From Trema orientale (Eukaryota > Streptophyta > Magnoliopsida > Rosales > Cannabaceae), in contig JXTC01000382.1 of NCBI GenBank assembly GCA_002914845.1, forward strand, positions 226,950-290,949: 64,000 nucleotides of DNA. Direction: 5' to 3'. Position numbers and translations under genes: made by a program. The first letter of the stretch is position 1. Each line of letters begins with the position of its first letter. Shown here in pieces: positions 33,819 to 45,125 of the stretch. The notes below the pieces were generated by a model. The model saw only the letters and a program-made list of their open reading frames with translations. It searched no databases and was not told the DNA's origin.

Positions 33819-35771
33819 CAAAAGATTAAAATTTGCATAGATTTAAAATGTGATGATATTATTTTGCACAAACTAAAAGACATGCTTAAAATTACGAAAA
33901 AAAAAATCTTAGTTCATGGTTTTTTATCTTTTGGCAGTTGTCCTCTAAAGAATAATACACAAAACAAAAGTAAGAAAAGCAGCTATTACGTACGTTTTAC
34001 TGTAATTAGGACCGAAGCTAGTACGTTCCCAGTTTCCCTGTACTTGCACTCGCACTCTCCTATGTTTGCTGTGTGTTTGACCAATACGGCCTATTCAAGA
34101 AAAATTCACGATTGGTAATAGTTTCCTGGCCAGTCTGCAAACATTATACGTGTTATTATTAAAAGAGTAATACTGTATGCACCTTAAATGTCTAACACTG
34201 GGTGTCAATTTATTACTGTAGAACTAAGCTAAACACTAGTTAAGACCCGTGGAATTCAGTTTATTAGTTATAATCTCACAATAATAAATTAAATAATTAT
34301 CTTATTTGAACAGAACATGGATATTACCCTGACTAGTTTCAATGAATAATAAATTAATTTAGCAACATATATTTCTTAATTAGAATTGTAATCATCTATT
34401 ATATAATTGATTATATATATATATATATACACACTTCATCGGTTGTAAAAAGATCATTTCATCTATTATATACCTGATTACATATGTTATCGGTTTTTGT
34501 TTATTTATTATTTGAAAAAATATGTCACCGTTTTTTCTCCTTTAATTGTTTAATTAATTACATCCTCTTAAAGAAGTTATTTAATTATATACCATGTTAT
34601 GCATTCACGATAAATTTTTAAGGCTCAAATTATTTTTCACAGTGCAAAATGCTCCATTAAATCTGTTTTAACTACTCGACTGCAAAAAAAAAAAAAAAAA
34701 AGAAGGAAAAAAACAACAAATAAGTAAGTTATCTTCCCAAACAAAAGTAAAAACTCCATGGTATTTAAAAGCAAACGATAATTAAGCATATGTTCCAATT
34801 ATAAATTAAAACAACAGTACAATGGATAAACAGCAAATTAACCAAATTTTTAAGGGAAGAATTTCAAGATCAACTTATTTCCTATCAACATTAATAATGA
34901 CAAGATTGAGAATACCAATAGACTCCTAGATTGCGAAAGAACTAGCTATTGAGAATTTTGTAGGACTCACAATAAAGAATTTCTGATCAGTAACAAAAAT
35001 ATCTACATATCTATATATATGTATATATACACACATAATCAAGAGATGATTAATAATTTTACCATGCATGGTAAACATACCAGTTAGAGTCAGTGAACTT
35101 ACCAACCTTTAATAGCTACGGAACTACTGTCTCACGGCGCCGTTTATTAATTTCAGTCGAGAGTCGGGGGTCTCCCCATATCCACCCAAGAATAAATATT
35201 ACGTACGGCCTAAAAACACCCAAGCAGAGATCAGGTCTGGGTGGATGTATATATAGGCAGATATATGAATGTAATTTGTAAAAGCTGTCTGAATTAAACT
35301 GGAATTTCAAGATTTTATTGTTACTTAAGGGGAATCGGAAACGAAACGAAAGTAAAGAAAAGAAAAGAAAACTAAAGGATTCTGTGTAATTTTTAGAAAT
35401 TTGTTCGTAACCGATAAGCACTTTAAAAGTATTAAGGAATAAATATATTTTTTCCGGTTCGAAGGAAACAAGTTTTCTTAAACTCAAATAAAAAATTATA
35501 ACAATATATCAGGTTACATATATAGAATCTATTATAATGATAATCAGTAAATCATATTTTTTTTAATTTCATATTGTTCTATATTAACTAATGTGTTTTA
35601 AAATTAGCACAAAAAAAAATTCAGTGTATGCTCCCTAAAAAAGTTTTTTTAGCTCCGTCATTGTTGTATTTCCTAGAACATATTTTACAAAAAAGTGTAT
35701 TTTATCAAGAACCCCCATTAATTTTATACCAAATTATAAATGAAAATATCAAATCATGATAATAATAAATA
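33819..35771. other. Intergenic DNA with TA microsatellite
   Basis: A (TA)n tract ending in CACAC lies near 34412-34433. Open frames at 33864-34118 and 35116-35487 look spurious. No gene recognised. Confidence 0.4.
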
Positions 35772-35922
35772 AGAGCGCGTCTACAGTAGGGGCATCCCTA
35801 CGTAGGGCCTTGTCTATACACCGTTTGATGAGAATCTGTGTATAAACAGATTCTCCACAGATTCCCACCAAATGGTATATAAGGGGGCCTACGTAGGGGC
35901 GCCCCTACTGTAGCCCTCCCCA
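35772..35922. mobile_element. Fold-back MITE, GGGGCG/CGCCCCTACTGTAG family, copy 1
   Basis: About 150 bp that folds on itself: CTACAGTAGGGGCATCCC then CTACGTAGGGCC on the left, mirrored by GGCCTACGTAGGGG and CGCCCCTACTGTAG on the right. The inner stem is AGAATCTGTGTATAAACAGATTCTCC. Strikingly GC-rich ends in AT-rich DNA. Related copies at 36406, 47635 (partial) and 48164. Confidence 0.8.
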
Positions 35923-36123
35923 ATAAATTAAGATAAATAATAACCAAGTTGATAATTTTAAGAAAATTTCTCTAAAAGTTGATTTGATAGAAGAGTTTAT
36001 GATTACTCTTACTGTTTCGTCGGGGATTGAGAATCAAAGGCTTTAGTTCTATAATAAATTAGATGTAAGTCATTTTTTTTTCTTTATTAATTAAATCTAA
36101 CATCATACTATTTTTTTAAAAAA

Positions 36124-36375
36124 ATGAATTCTTGACGATCTTGATGAATTCTTGAAAGATTCTTGACGTCGGCAACAATCTTGACGGATTCTTGATAAAG
36201 TTATGATGAATTAATGATGATCTTGAAAGATTCTTGACATCAGTGGCAATTTCGACGAGTTCTTGACGGATTCTTGAGAATCTTGATAGATATATTCTTT
36301 ATGTCGATGGTGATCTTGATAGATTATTGAGAAATTTTTGACATATTCTTGATGAATTTTTGACAGATTCATGAC
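36124..36375. repeat. Degenerate tandem repeat of TTCTTGAnngAT units
   Basis: About 250 bp of consecutive GATTCTTGACG, GATCTTGATGAAT and similar units of 10-14 bp in one orientation. A short-unit minisatellite lying between two fold-back MITEs. In one frame it can encode repetitive peptides but there is no sustained open frame. Confidence 0.7.
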
Positions 36376-36405
36376 TAATTCCATTAAGATATAAAATTAA
36401 TATAG

Positions 36406-36730
36406 GGATGGCTACGGTAGGGGCGTCCCTACGTAGGGTCATGCCTTAATTATTGTTGGATGGGAATCGGGAATAACGGGAATCTGTGGAGAATCTATTT
36501 ATATACAGATTCCCATCCAACGGTGAATAGACAGGGCCCTACGTAGGGGTGGCCCTACGTAGGGGCGTAGGGGGCATGCCTTAATTATCGTTGGATGAGA
36601 ATCTGTGGGGAATAACGGGAATCTGTGGAGAATCTATTTATATACAGATTCCCATCCAACGGTGAATAGACAGGGCCCTACGTAGGGGCGGCCCTACGTA
36701 GGGGCGCCCCTACTGTGGACGCGCGCCTAA
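36406..36730. mobile_element. Fold-back MITE, GGGGCG family, copy 2 with internal tandem duplication
   Basis: Outer ends GGCTACGGTAGGGGCGTCCC and GGGGCGCCCCTACTGTGG match the family. The interior unit from CATGCCTTAATTAT to CCCTACGTAGGGGCG is present twice in tandem (about 36440-36566 and 36574-36710) with few differences. Each unit holds its own stem (AATCTATTTATATACAGATT). Confidence 0.8.
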
Positions 36731-36771
36731 TTAATATACTAGCTTTTATACCCTATTTTTTTTATAACAAA

Positions 36772-36878
36772 AAGGAAATATACTAAAATGTAATTTTCTA
36801 AAATATTCATTTTAGGAATAAAAAAATTATTAAAAAAATGTGGACAGAATAGACGGAAGAATGATAATAAATCCACCA
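36772..36878 (+). repeat. 107-bp direct repeat, copy 1
   Basis: From AGGAAATATACTAAAATG to GATAATAAATCCACC. A near-identical copy sits at 38253-38356, about 1.4 kb downstream, suggesting duplication or the ends of an insertion. Confidence 0.7.
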
Positions 36879-38252
36879 TTATACCCTAATTTATTCCAAG
36901 CTAGATCACCCTCGACACAATTGACTTTTCCTTTTTTACACCTACTCCCCCGTCGCAATTGCTCCCAGCCCCTCTTTCTCATCTTTCTCTATTCAAGCCA
37001 CCCATCTTTTCTCCTTTTTTCCTCTTCTTCTCTACTTAGTTCTTCAACCGAACAAACACTAAAGTTCTTCGAAGTCAAATCACTTGCCCTAATTCTACGC
37101 ATATACTTTTACCATATATGCATATACTCACCAGGTATTTATTCCATTTTAATTCCCCCTTAACGTTTGAAGGACACCCAAGTTGGATTCCAACACTTAA
37201 AAAGCTAACCACTCAAGATATTTCTTTCAGGTCCTAATGGTTTTTTTTTTTTTTCCCCCTGAATTTATACAAAAATTGGTCTATTAAGATAATTCGTATT
37301 CACACACATTCTCAAGAATCCTAGACCAATTGAGCTAGCCTCATCTATTGACTAAAACAAACGAACTAATAGTTTATTTTGTTAATTTTCCAACTGAATT
37401 TATTTGTTCAAAATTATATTTTTTTAGAGTGGAATTAAAGGATCAATCTTGACTTAGTCATAGCCTTACTTATATTGATAATTTGGGTTTTCTGGGTATA
37501 AGAGATGATTCTACATGTCAGTACTAATCTAGTTGGAATGTTCAAATTATATAAATTCGATACGCTATAAGAATGTGGAGCTATAATGAAACGAAAAAAT
37601 TCAAAAATTAATATGTTAAATCCTTTTTTTTTTTTTTTTTCTAATTTCAAGTATCTTTTTATTTCATCTCCTTGTTAATATCAACTCTCATCTCTTCTCC
37701 TAATTTTTTATCTCCAGTGCTTGTCAATTACCGAATACAATGAGAGGTTATATTTTCAAAGGGAATCTCTCTCCAATACTTGTTGATCACCTGTTACAAT
37801 CCGGGAAATATTTTAAAAGAAAATCCCATTACATCTTGATAAATGGAAGGCTCATCTTATTTATTTATTTTTTTTTTAAATCTCTCAATTATATTTTTAA
37901 CATATAAATTTAAAAACTTTGAGAACAAAAGAGCAAAATCATCCATCCTTATGTCATTTTTGTTTCTATTTACTCAATAAATCTTATTTTTATGAATTAA
38001 ATTAAGGGGTGTGAATGCAATCTCTTAATTCTAAAGAAATATACACATTCTGAGATATTTTTTAGACTTAAGGAAACATTAAAGCCAACAAGGGAGCCCA
38101 AATTGGAAAAACACAAACTATGCAGTGGGTTTCTCTAAATATGGCAGGGCCACTACTAAGTGTAAGCATAAATGTAACAAAAAACTTCTTAATGTTTAAA
38201 CAGATGTGTGTTCTTAAAACAAATGTGTGTGAAAAGAATATTTAAAAAAAAA
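36879..38252. other. DNA between the two direct repeats
   Basis: An open frame of 107 codons at 36840-37163 is rich in S, F and P, from a pyrimidine-rich tract; I do not regard it as a gene. No retroelement proteins, PBS or PPT seen. Confidence 0.4.
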
Positions 38253-38356
38253 AGAAATATACTAAAATGAAATTTTCTAAAATATTCTTTTGAGAATAAA
38301 AAAAACTATTAAAAAAATGTGAACAGAATAGACGGAAGGATGATAATAAATCCACC
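38253..38356 (+). repeat. 107-bp direct repeat, copy 2
   Basis: AGAAATATACTAAAATGAAA through GATAATAAATCCACC, matching 36772-36878 with a few changes, including the shared CAGAATAGACGGAAG block. Confidence 0.7.
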
Positions 38357-38477
38357 CTACCATATATTATGCTTCATGTTTAGGCTGTGGCATAACGTAA
38401 GCTAGAATAAATATAACTATATACATATTTTACTTAGCCCGTAGATACCAATAGTGTATATATATATATATATATAT

Positions 38478-38721
38478 GGGCACCAATCCAGTAGGTATTT
38501 TTTTTTTACCTATGCATAGATATTAATTTGGCCAATGAAAATTTAACATGTATATTTTTTTATTATAAAAAATAAGAGAGAGAAAGAGCATTAATAATGC
38601 ACGTTTTTTCATGCATTTCATTATAGCCTTTAGATCACCATTAGATGATGATCCAACGGCTAAAAAAAAAAAAACCTACCCATAGATAAAAAAACAAAAA
38701 AAAACCTATTAGATCGGCAAC
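38478..38721 (+). mobile_element. TA-targeted MITE family, subtype 1 copy H
   Basis: Begins GGGCACCAATCCAGTAGG straight after (TA)n and ends TATTAGATCGGCAAC before (AT)n. Nearly identical to copy F (32211), which suggests relatively recent mobility. Confidence 0.82.
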
Positions 38722-38997
38722 ATATATATATATATTAAATAGAGCTTAATTACTGATTACCGCTTGTTACAAAAAAATAATAATAACAATTTATACATCC
38801 GTTATTACTAAAATTTGAACCTTAATTCTTCAAATTTACACACATACCTCTAACTTCTCAAACCTTAGACCAAATAAGTAAGAAATATAAGTGTGCTAGT
38901 GCTACACTTGCGAATTTGCAGCAATTTTCTTTGGGCATATGAGACAGAAAACTCATATATAGCACAAACAACTTTAGATTATTTTCTCAGTATGAAG

Positions 38998-39172
38998 TTT
39001 AACGTTTTCCCCCAATTATTAATCTAAAGCTGCTTTAGAAGTTAACGTTTTCCCCAATTATTAGTCTACAGCTACTTTAGAAGTTGACGTTTCCCCCCAA
39101 TTATTAGCCAAATTATTAGTCTAAAGCTGCTAAAGCTGCTTTAGAAGTTCAACGTTTTCCCCCAATTATTTT
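38998..39172. repeat. Minisatellite of about 48-bp units
   Basis: Three to four units of AACGTTTTCCCCCAATTATT followed by AGTCTAAAGCTGCTTTAGAAGT. The GCTGCTTTAG/CTAAAGC segment is itself palindromic. The third unit carries a small extra internal duplication (CCAAATTATTAG, CTGCTAAAG). Confidence 0.8.
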
Positions 39173-39807
39173 CGAAAATTTGTTTTTTATACTTTAAAAA
39201 AGCTGCTTTAGTTACAATATATATCAGCTTTATCAAAAGCCAATGAAAAACAGGTCTCTGAAATGTACTGCACACTGATGTGTGTAACTGACTATTTTTC
39301 ATTTTTAATGCGGCTCCCCTGCTAAAATCTATGGTATACTATGGAAACGCGGATAAACTTCGGATGCGGGCCTTCTTCGACATGCCTGTTTGGTTACTTC
39401 ATTGTTTCTTTTTCTTTTTTCTTTTTTTTTTTTTTCAAATTTCTTTATCTCTCCTTAATGATTTAATACAACTTATTCTACTATAACACAAGATTTAATA
39501 ACTATAAATTAAGATGACATCTTATGAAGTTTCTTGAAACCTATAAATCTTTGAGAACAAGCAAATTTTTTTATAAAAAGAATATTATAAAGTTAAAATT
39601 ATAGAATAATGAAGTGAGAAGATATAAGAGAATCTAATGAAACTTAGAATTTCGAGAATGAAAAAAAGTAGCGAGTAGCTAAGTACTAAGTTAGGACATC
39701 CTAAAAAGAAAATAAATGTATCGGGATAAAAAAAAAAGGCAATTTGGGAACATGTGAGGGATAATATAGAGAAAACAATCTATTAGTATTTAGAATAAAA
39801 GAAGAAA

Positions 39808-40618
39808 AGAAATTATCACTAAAATACTCTTTGTTTCTAAAAAATATGAAAAATACCTTTCGTTTTTGGAAATTCAGAATAAGTGCATTCTATTTAACGA
39901 AAATTATCCCTAAAATACTCTATTTTAAAAAAGTATAAAAAAAAAATCCTTGTATTATTGAAAATTCAAAATAAATATATTGTATTTGAATTATCATATA
40001 ATTTACTACAATTGACCAGTCAAAGGCTTAAAAAAAATTTAGTAAAATTAATATTTTACTCTTTATTATATTAATTTAAGGCATATATTACATTTGAAAA
40101 TAAAGGAATAGAGAATACTTATGGTCTAAAAAAAATCTTCACTCCATAGTTGCAACACAAATTTAAGAAAGAAAAAAAATTTGAAATTTTTAGAAATTTT
40201 TGTCACTTTCAAAATTTTCAAAAATTTTAGATTCTTTTTCTTTTTTAGATTTGTGCCATAATAATAGAGAGAAGAGTTTTTTTTTTTTTTTTTAAAGATG
40301 TTTTAGATCATGTATATTCTCTCTCTCTCTCTTTATTTTCAAGTATAGTGTGTATATTAAAATAATATAGTATAAATAAAATGTTAATTTTACTAATTCT
40401 GTTTTACCACTTAAAGTTAGCAAATGATATGATAATTTAAATAGAATGTATTTATTTTGAATTTTTAATAATACAAGGATTTTTTTTTACATTTTTTTTA
40501 AACATGAGGTATTTTAGTGATAATTTTCGTTAAATAGAAGATATTATTTTGAATTTCTAACAACATAAAGTTTTTTTCACACTTTTTAAAACAAATAGTT
40601 TTTTAGTAATAATTTCTC
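39808..40618. repeat. Large fold-back (hairpin) element, about 0.8 kb
   Basis: The left half is the reverse complement of the right half over almost the whole length. Paired blocks include AAATTATCACTAAAATACTC (39810) with the rc of 40600-40615, CTATTTAACGAAAATTATC (39890) with rc at about 40517-40535, AATCCTTGTATTATT (39948) with rc near 40470, and ACACAAATTTAAGAAAGAAA (40145) with rc near 40235. There is little or no central loop. No coding capacity. If transcribed it would form long double-stranded RNA. Confidence 0.75.
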
Positions 40619-43600
40619 AAAAAAGAACTTTCAAAAGTTGAGGGCATATACCCGCACTCGCCCAGCTACTCTAGGTCCGTCTCTGATAAGAAGTACTAAT
40701 ACGTGAAGCGAATATCATTAGTCTTTAATATTCCTTGAAGTTGAAGGGTGGGGGCTAGAAATGCCTCTAAGTTTCAGCAACAACGATTAGTGGAGAAGTG
40801 ATATTTCCAAGAGTTACACATGATATATTTTAGGGATAACTTCATAAAATATTTTGAATTATGAACTTTTTGTAATTTTAATTTTTTTAACAGGTATAAA
40901 ATTACATTTTTATATTTAAAATTTCTATAAATATCTATTATTCGTGTCTAAATTGACTAAAAATTTTGTACTAAATACAAAAATCGAATTAAAGATATTT
41001 CATTTTTGCTAACAAATTGCTAATATCTATTAAAAATAACTTAAAAATAGTTGACATATATCACCCAATTGTACACAGAAGGTAGAAATTTATTGAGATC
41101 GTAATTTCAAATATAGAAGTATATAGTTTTGCATAAACCAAAAAAATATGGTTAAAACTATAGAAAAACTATACTCGGTGTTCTTTTTTAACAATTAACC
41201 CTATATTTTATTCGTATTGTGTTATCAAATGAATTCAATCTAAGAATCGGTGGAGCTTTCGTCAATCAAGTATTGCATTTCTGGACAAGGGAAAAAGATG
41301 ATTGAGGAACAATAATTCCTCGAAGCACGTACTCAAACTCTATATTCGAATCCTCTCATGATTATAACGAACACTTGCTAGGGGTCAAAGATTAATGAGT
41401 TAGAAATCATGATGATTAGATATTAATTATTTTGAAAAGGAAACTCCCAGTGATCATGATTGTAAACATTATTTGCATAGAGAGAGAACTGTTGACAGAA
41501 TTAACATAAATGCAACTAGATCAGCAAGGGATAGAATCATAAAAGTGCATTTGGTTTTTGCGGTTTCAATTTGATCCCCCCTAAAGTGGGTGGGTTGCTA
41601 ATTGCAAGTATGGAAGGATTGATATTAAAATAAAGTTTCAGCGGTAATATTAGTTTTAAGGGGGGAAAAAAATTACTACGATAAACTTATTTTGTTTCTT
41701 TTTTCCCTCTAATTTAAACAGAAGTATGAGCAAATAGCTAAGTACTTTTCTAATGAATCATTTTATTTAACCTGTCTATCATAGTGAATATTAACATAAA
41801 TAAAAAGCTTTAATTTATCTGTTTCCAACAAATTATATATATGCATGTTCGATCTATTCATTCTGCTCAATATTTGCTCACAAATTTAATTCGTGTCTTT
41901 TATATCTGACTACTATGGGGTTCAACATAAAAAGAAAACCATCTTCAAAAGGTGCTTAATTAACACACTACAATTTTCTTCTGTTGAATTATACGAATTA
42001 TCTTATTGCAAAATTTTTCAAATTGCAAGAGTTTCAGGACATGTATGTAGTTAAATATAACTAGAATAAAACATTATATTGTTAGTATTTGATTTTGGTT
42101 TTTTTGAAAGCAAAGTTAGTATTTGATTATTAATGCAAGTTTTGGAAGAAAATTATTCCAAAGCAAAGCGGCCTATAGTCTAGACTTCTGTTTTTTTTTT
42201 TTTGTTTTTTTTTTTGTTTTGTTTTTCGTAAAGGAGGCCTAGTCTAAACTTTTTAAATACCAAGATTCTTCAAAGTAGTGGCTTTAATCCTGTAATTAAA
42301 GATTCTCCTTTAATTGCCGGGTTGGAGACACGTTAAAGTGGTTTTAGATATTTTTAATATTAATATTATCCTTGCATGATTAAAAGCTCGTTATGCTCGG
42401 CAGAATCGGCACTTTTTTCATATTACGTTGGTCACCAAAATAGTGCCGAATGCGTCTTCCTACCAAAACTAATTTTGTCCTTACTTCGGCGTACAATGGT
42501 CACGGGCTACGAAATGAAAGCATTTAATACCCCTTAAGTCCACATGATGTCGTGCTCTCATTTCTCAGCATGTCAACTACTGCGTTCAATATATATTCAC
42601 ATCTAGTACTCGATTTAGCAAAATATAAATACATAATTATATTCACATTGTTCTTGAAATTTTGATCTCAAAATATAAATATATATGGCAATTAGATGCC
42701 TCACCACTTACCTGATTAAGTATAATTTCTTTTTGATTTTTATTATATATTTTTAATGTATAGAATAATTCCTGACAAAAATATATGTAATCAACTTTAA
42801 GATAAATTGTTTTAATTATATGGAACACAAATCTGTAGAACAATACCTATTAAATCCAAGATATTACTACAACAAGAAAGCCTTGAATCTTAATCTTGCA
42901 AAATAGAAAACAACGTGACACACATAAATGCGCATAGGCTTAGATGTTTTTCAACCTTAGAGTTAAGATAATTATTAATAGATAAGTGTGTCTAAGTTGT
43001 ATATATAGAGAAATAAATGGACTTAGTCTATAATAATCCTTATATAGAGATTTTACCCTCTTAAGAAACCCTATAAGACTTACACCAAATCATCACGTAT
43101 AATTGATATATTGACCCCAAATCCGAAAGATCTACCAAGCTCAAGCAAATATGACAACATAAATGTAAAAATTCTCACACAATTATCTCACAAAGTAACA
43201 TATAATATTATTATATTTCCATCCAGCATGTTTATTTGGTTGGTATATTTGCTGTATGCTTCTAATCTTAAATTTGTTTCGGCTAAAAAAAAGTCCCTTG
43301 GTTAATACTTAATAATCACCACTTTTCTCGTCAGGATCTACATATTATTTACGGCCTTCTGTACAATCTGAAAATATAGTTAAAAAAGAACAACAGAGAC
43401 TAATTAGAAATATCGGTAAAAGGGTCTAAGGGTTGTCTCTAGCAACAAACAAAAGAACAAAAACCAAGACTTGAGCGGCGTGAACTCCAACAGTAGTTAA
43501 TGTGCAACTCGTTACCGCGTTTAATGTTATACTGCATACTGACATACCAAATACACAGTCAACATAACTGATTAGTTGATAATTTTAGTCAACGTTTATT

Positions 43601-43703
43601 AATCTGTAAACGAATGGATGAAAAATGAACAGAGGAGAATAAGAAATAATAAGTGGAATAATCTATGATTTTTTATTTTTTTATGTATAACTAATTTATA
43701 TAT
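40619..43703. other. Intergenic DNA, nothing recognised
   Basis: Three kilobases of AT-rich DNA with a poly-T/TTTG tract near 42190-42228. Frames at 42643-42843 (minus) and 43111-43305 (plus) look spurious. Confidence 0.4.
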
Positions 43704-43929
43704 GGTTGTCAATTTAGTAGGTATTTTTTTTTTTTTACATATGTGTAGTTTTTTTTTTTAGTCATTAGATCATCATGTAATGGTGATCTAACAGTTACAT
43801 AAAAAAACGTGCATTAGTAATACTATTTCTCTCTCTTATTTTCTATTATAAAAAATATACATGGTAAATTTTTATTAGCCAAAATTGATGCATAGATTAA
43901 AGAAAAAAATACCTACTGAATTGATGCCC
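43704..43929 (-). mobile_element. TA-targeted MITE family, subtype 1 copy I (inverted)
   Basis: GGTTGTCAATTTAGTAGG to TACCTACTGAATTGATGCCC, but with the core in reverse-complement order (GATCATCATGTAATGGTGATC before TAATACTATTTCTCTCTC), so inserted in the opposite orientation to the other subtype-1 copies. Confidence 0.75.
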
Positions 43930-44048
43930 TTTATATATAAACACATAAAAGGAAAAACTTTAATTCTTTTTCCCATCCTTTTTCTTCTCCATTGTGGATA
44001 AGTAAATATGCCACAAAGTTTAAAAGGCAAGTTGGATGAGACTAATAA

Positions 44049-44993
44049 GGAGAAATTTGGCTAAATATGCATGATAGTATACCAAATTTGAGGCATATGT
44101 GCTCATCTCAACAAATATTTGTAATATATGCATATATCCATCCCAAAAGACCAAACCACACCGCTAATGTTATCATATCTCTCTGTGTCTTAAAAGTTTT
44201 GAGAAATGTTTTGTTTCTCAAATATAAGTTATGATCTAAAATTCTTTGTTTAAATGCAATGTGTATACTTTAAAATAATTTATTATCAAGTTTTGAGATA
44301 TTCTAAAGTAATTTTGTGTTAAAAAATTAAATTTGAGTTTATTTTTTCTCCTTTCAGAATAATTCGCGAAACTGTTGAAAATTATCAAAATAATATCGAA
44401 AAACATTACTTCATCGAAATATTATCAAAATCATATCGAAAATTATCGAAAATACCGCTTTCATCGAAATATTATCAAAAGACCACTTATTGAAATATCA
44501 TCAAAAAGTATTGAAAATAGTACTTACATCGAAATTTCATCACAAATACTACTTCCATCGAAATTCTATGAAAATATTACCATCCAAATTACATTGAAAA
44601 TACTAGTTTCAAAGATATTTTATTGAGAATACAACTTTCATCAAAAACTACAAAAAATCGTCTAAAAAGTTCGACAATTATCGCGATTTTTTGCAATTTT
44701 TTGTGAAAACTTGCAAAAATTTACTCAAAAAGGATTTTTTTAAACACATAAATTATCTCAACAGCATCTCAAAATTTCGTAATAAGTTATTTTAAACTAT
44801 ACCGGTTACTTTTAAATTTAGTTTTCAAAAGCTTTTGAAGATTTGAACAAATTTAAGAAAAGAGAAGAGGTTTCTCAAAACTATGTTTATTTTTAAAAAT
44901 ATTATCGTTAATATGTACGTTTTTCAGAGGTTTTTTTTCGGAGTCTCAAATCAAATTTGAGTGGTTATCATGCATATTTAACCAAATTTTTCG
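44049..44993. mobile_element. Non-autonomous fold-back element with internal ATCGAAA repeat array
   Basis: Ends GGAGAAATTTGGCTAAATAT and ATGCATATTTAACCAAATTT are inverted. A second inverted pair lies further in (AAAATAATTTATTATCAAGT at 44271 against the rc of 44770-44800). The centre, 44374-44650, is an array of degenerate units such as CATCGAAATATTATCAAAA. The open frame at 44375-44626 is a by-product of this array. Confidence 0.65.
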
Positions 44994-45125
44994 TCGTAAT
45001 TCAAGAGACAAATTGAGAGGAATAAATATATTAAAAAGTTAGTCCTGTATATATATATATAGTATATGGATCATGCGGTAGATTAATTATATATTCCAGC
45101 ATACCTGAGCTCAGAGGAGAGGAAG

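Noticed and set aside
36840-37163. 107-codon plus-strand open frame rich in S/F/P
   Set aside because: It arises from a pyrimidine-rich tract, overlaps a dispersed direct repeat at its start, and shows no recognisable domain.
38998-39172. CRISPR-like array of repeats and spacers
   Set aside because: Units are contiguous and degenerate with no unique spacers, in eukaryotic DNA; it is a minisatellite.
44375-44626. 83-codon open frame
   Set aside because: It is generated by the ATCGAAA tandem array inside a non-autonomous element.
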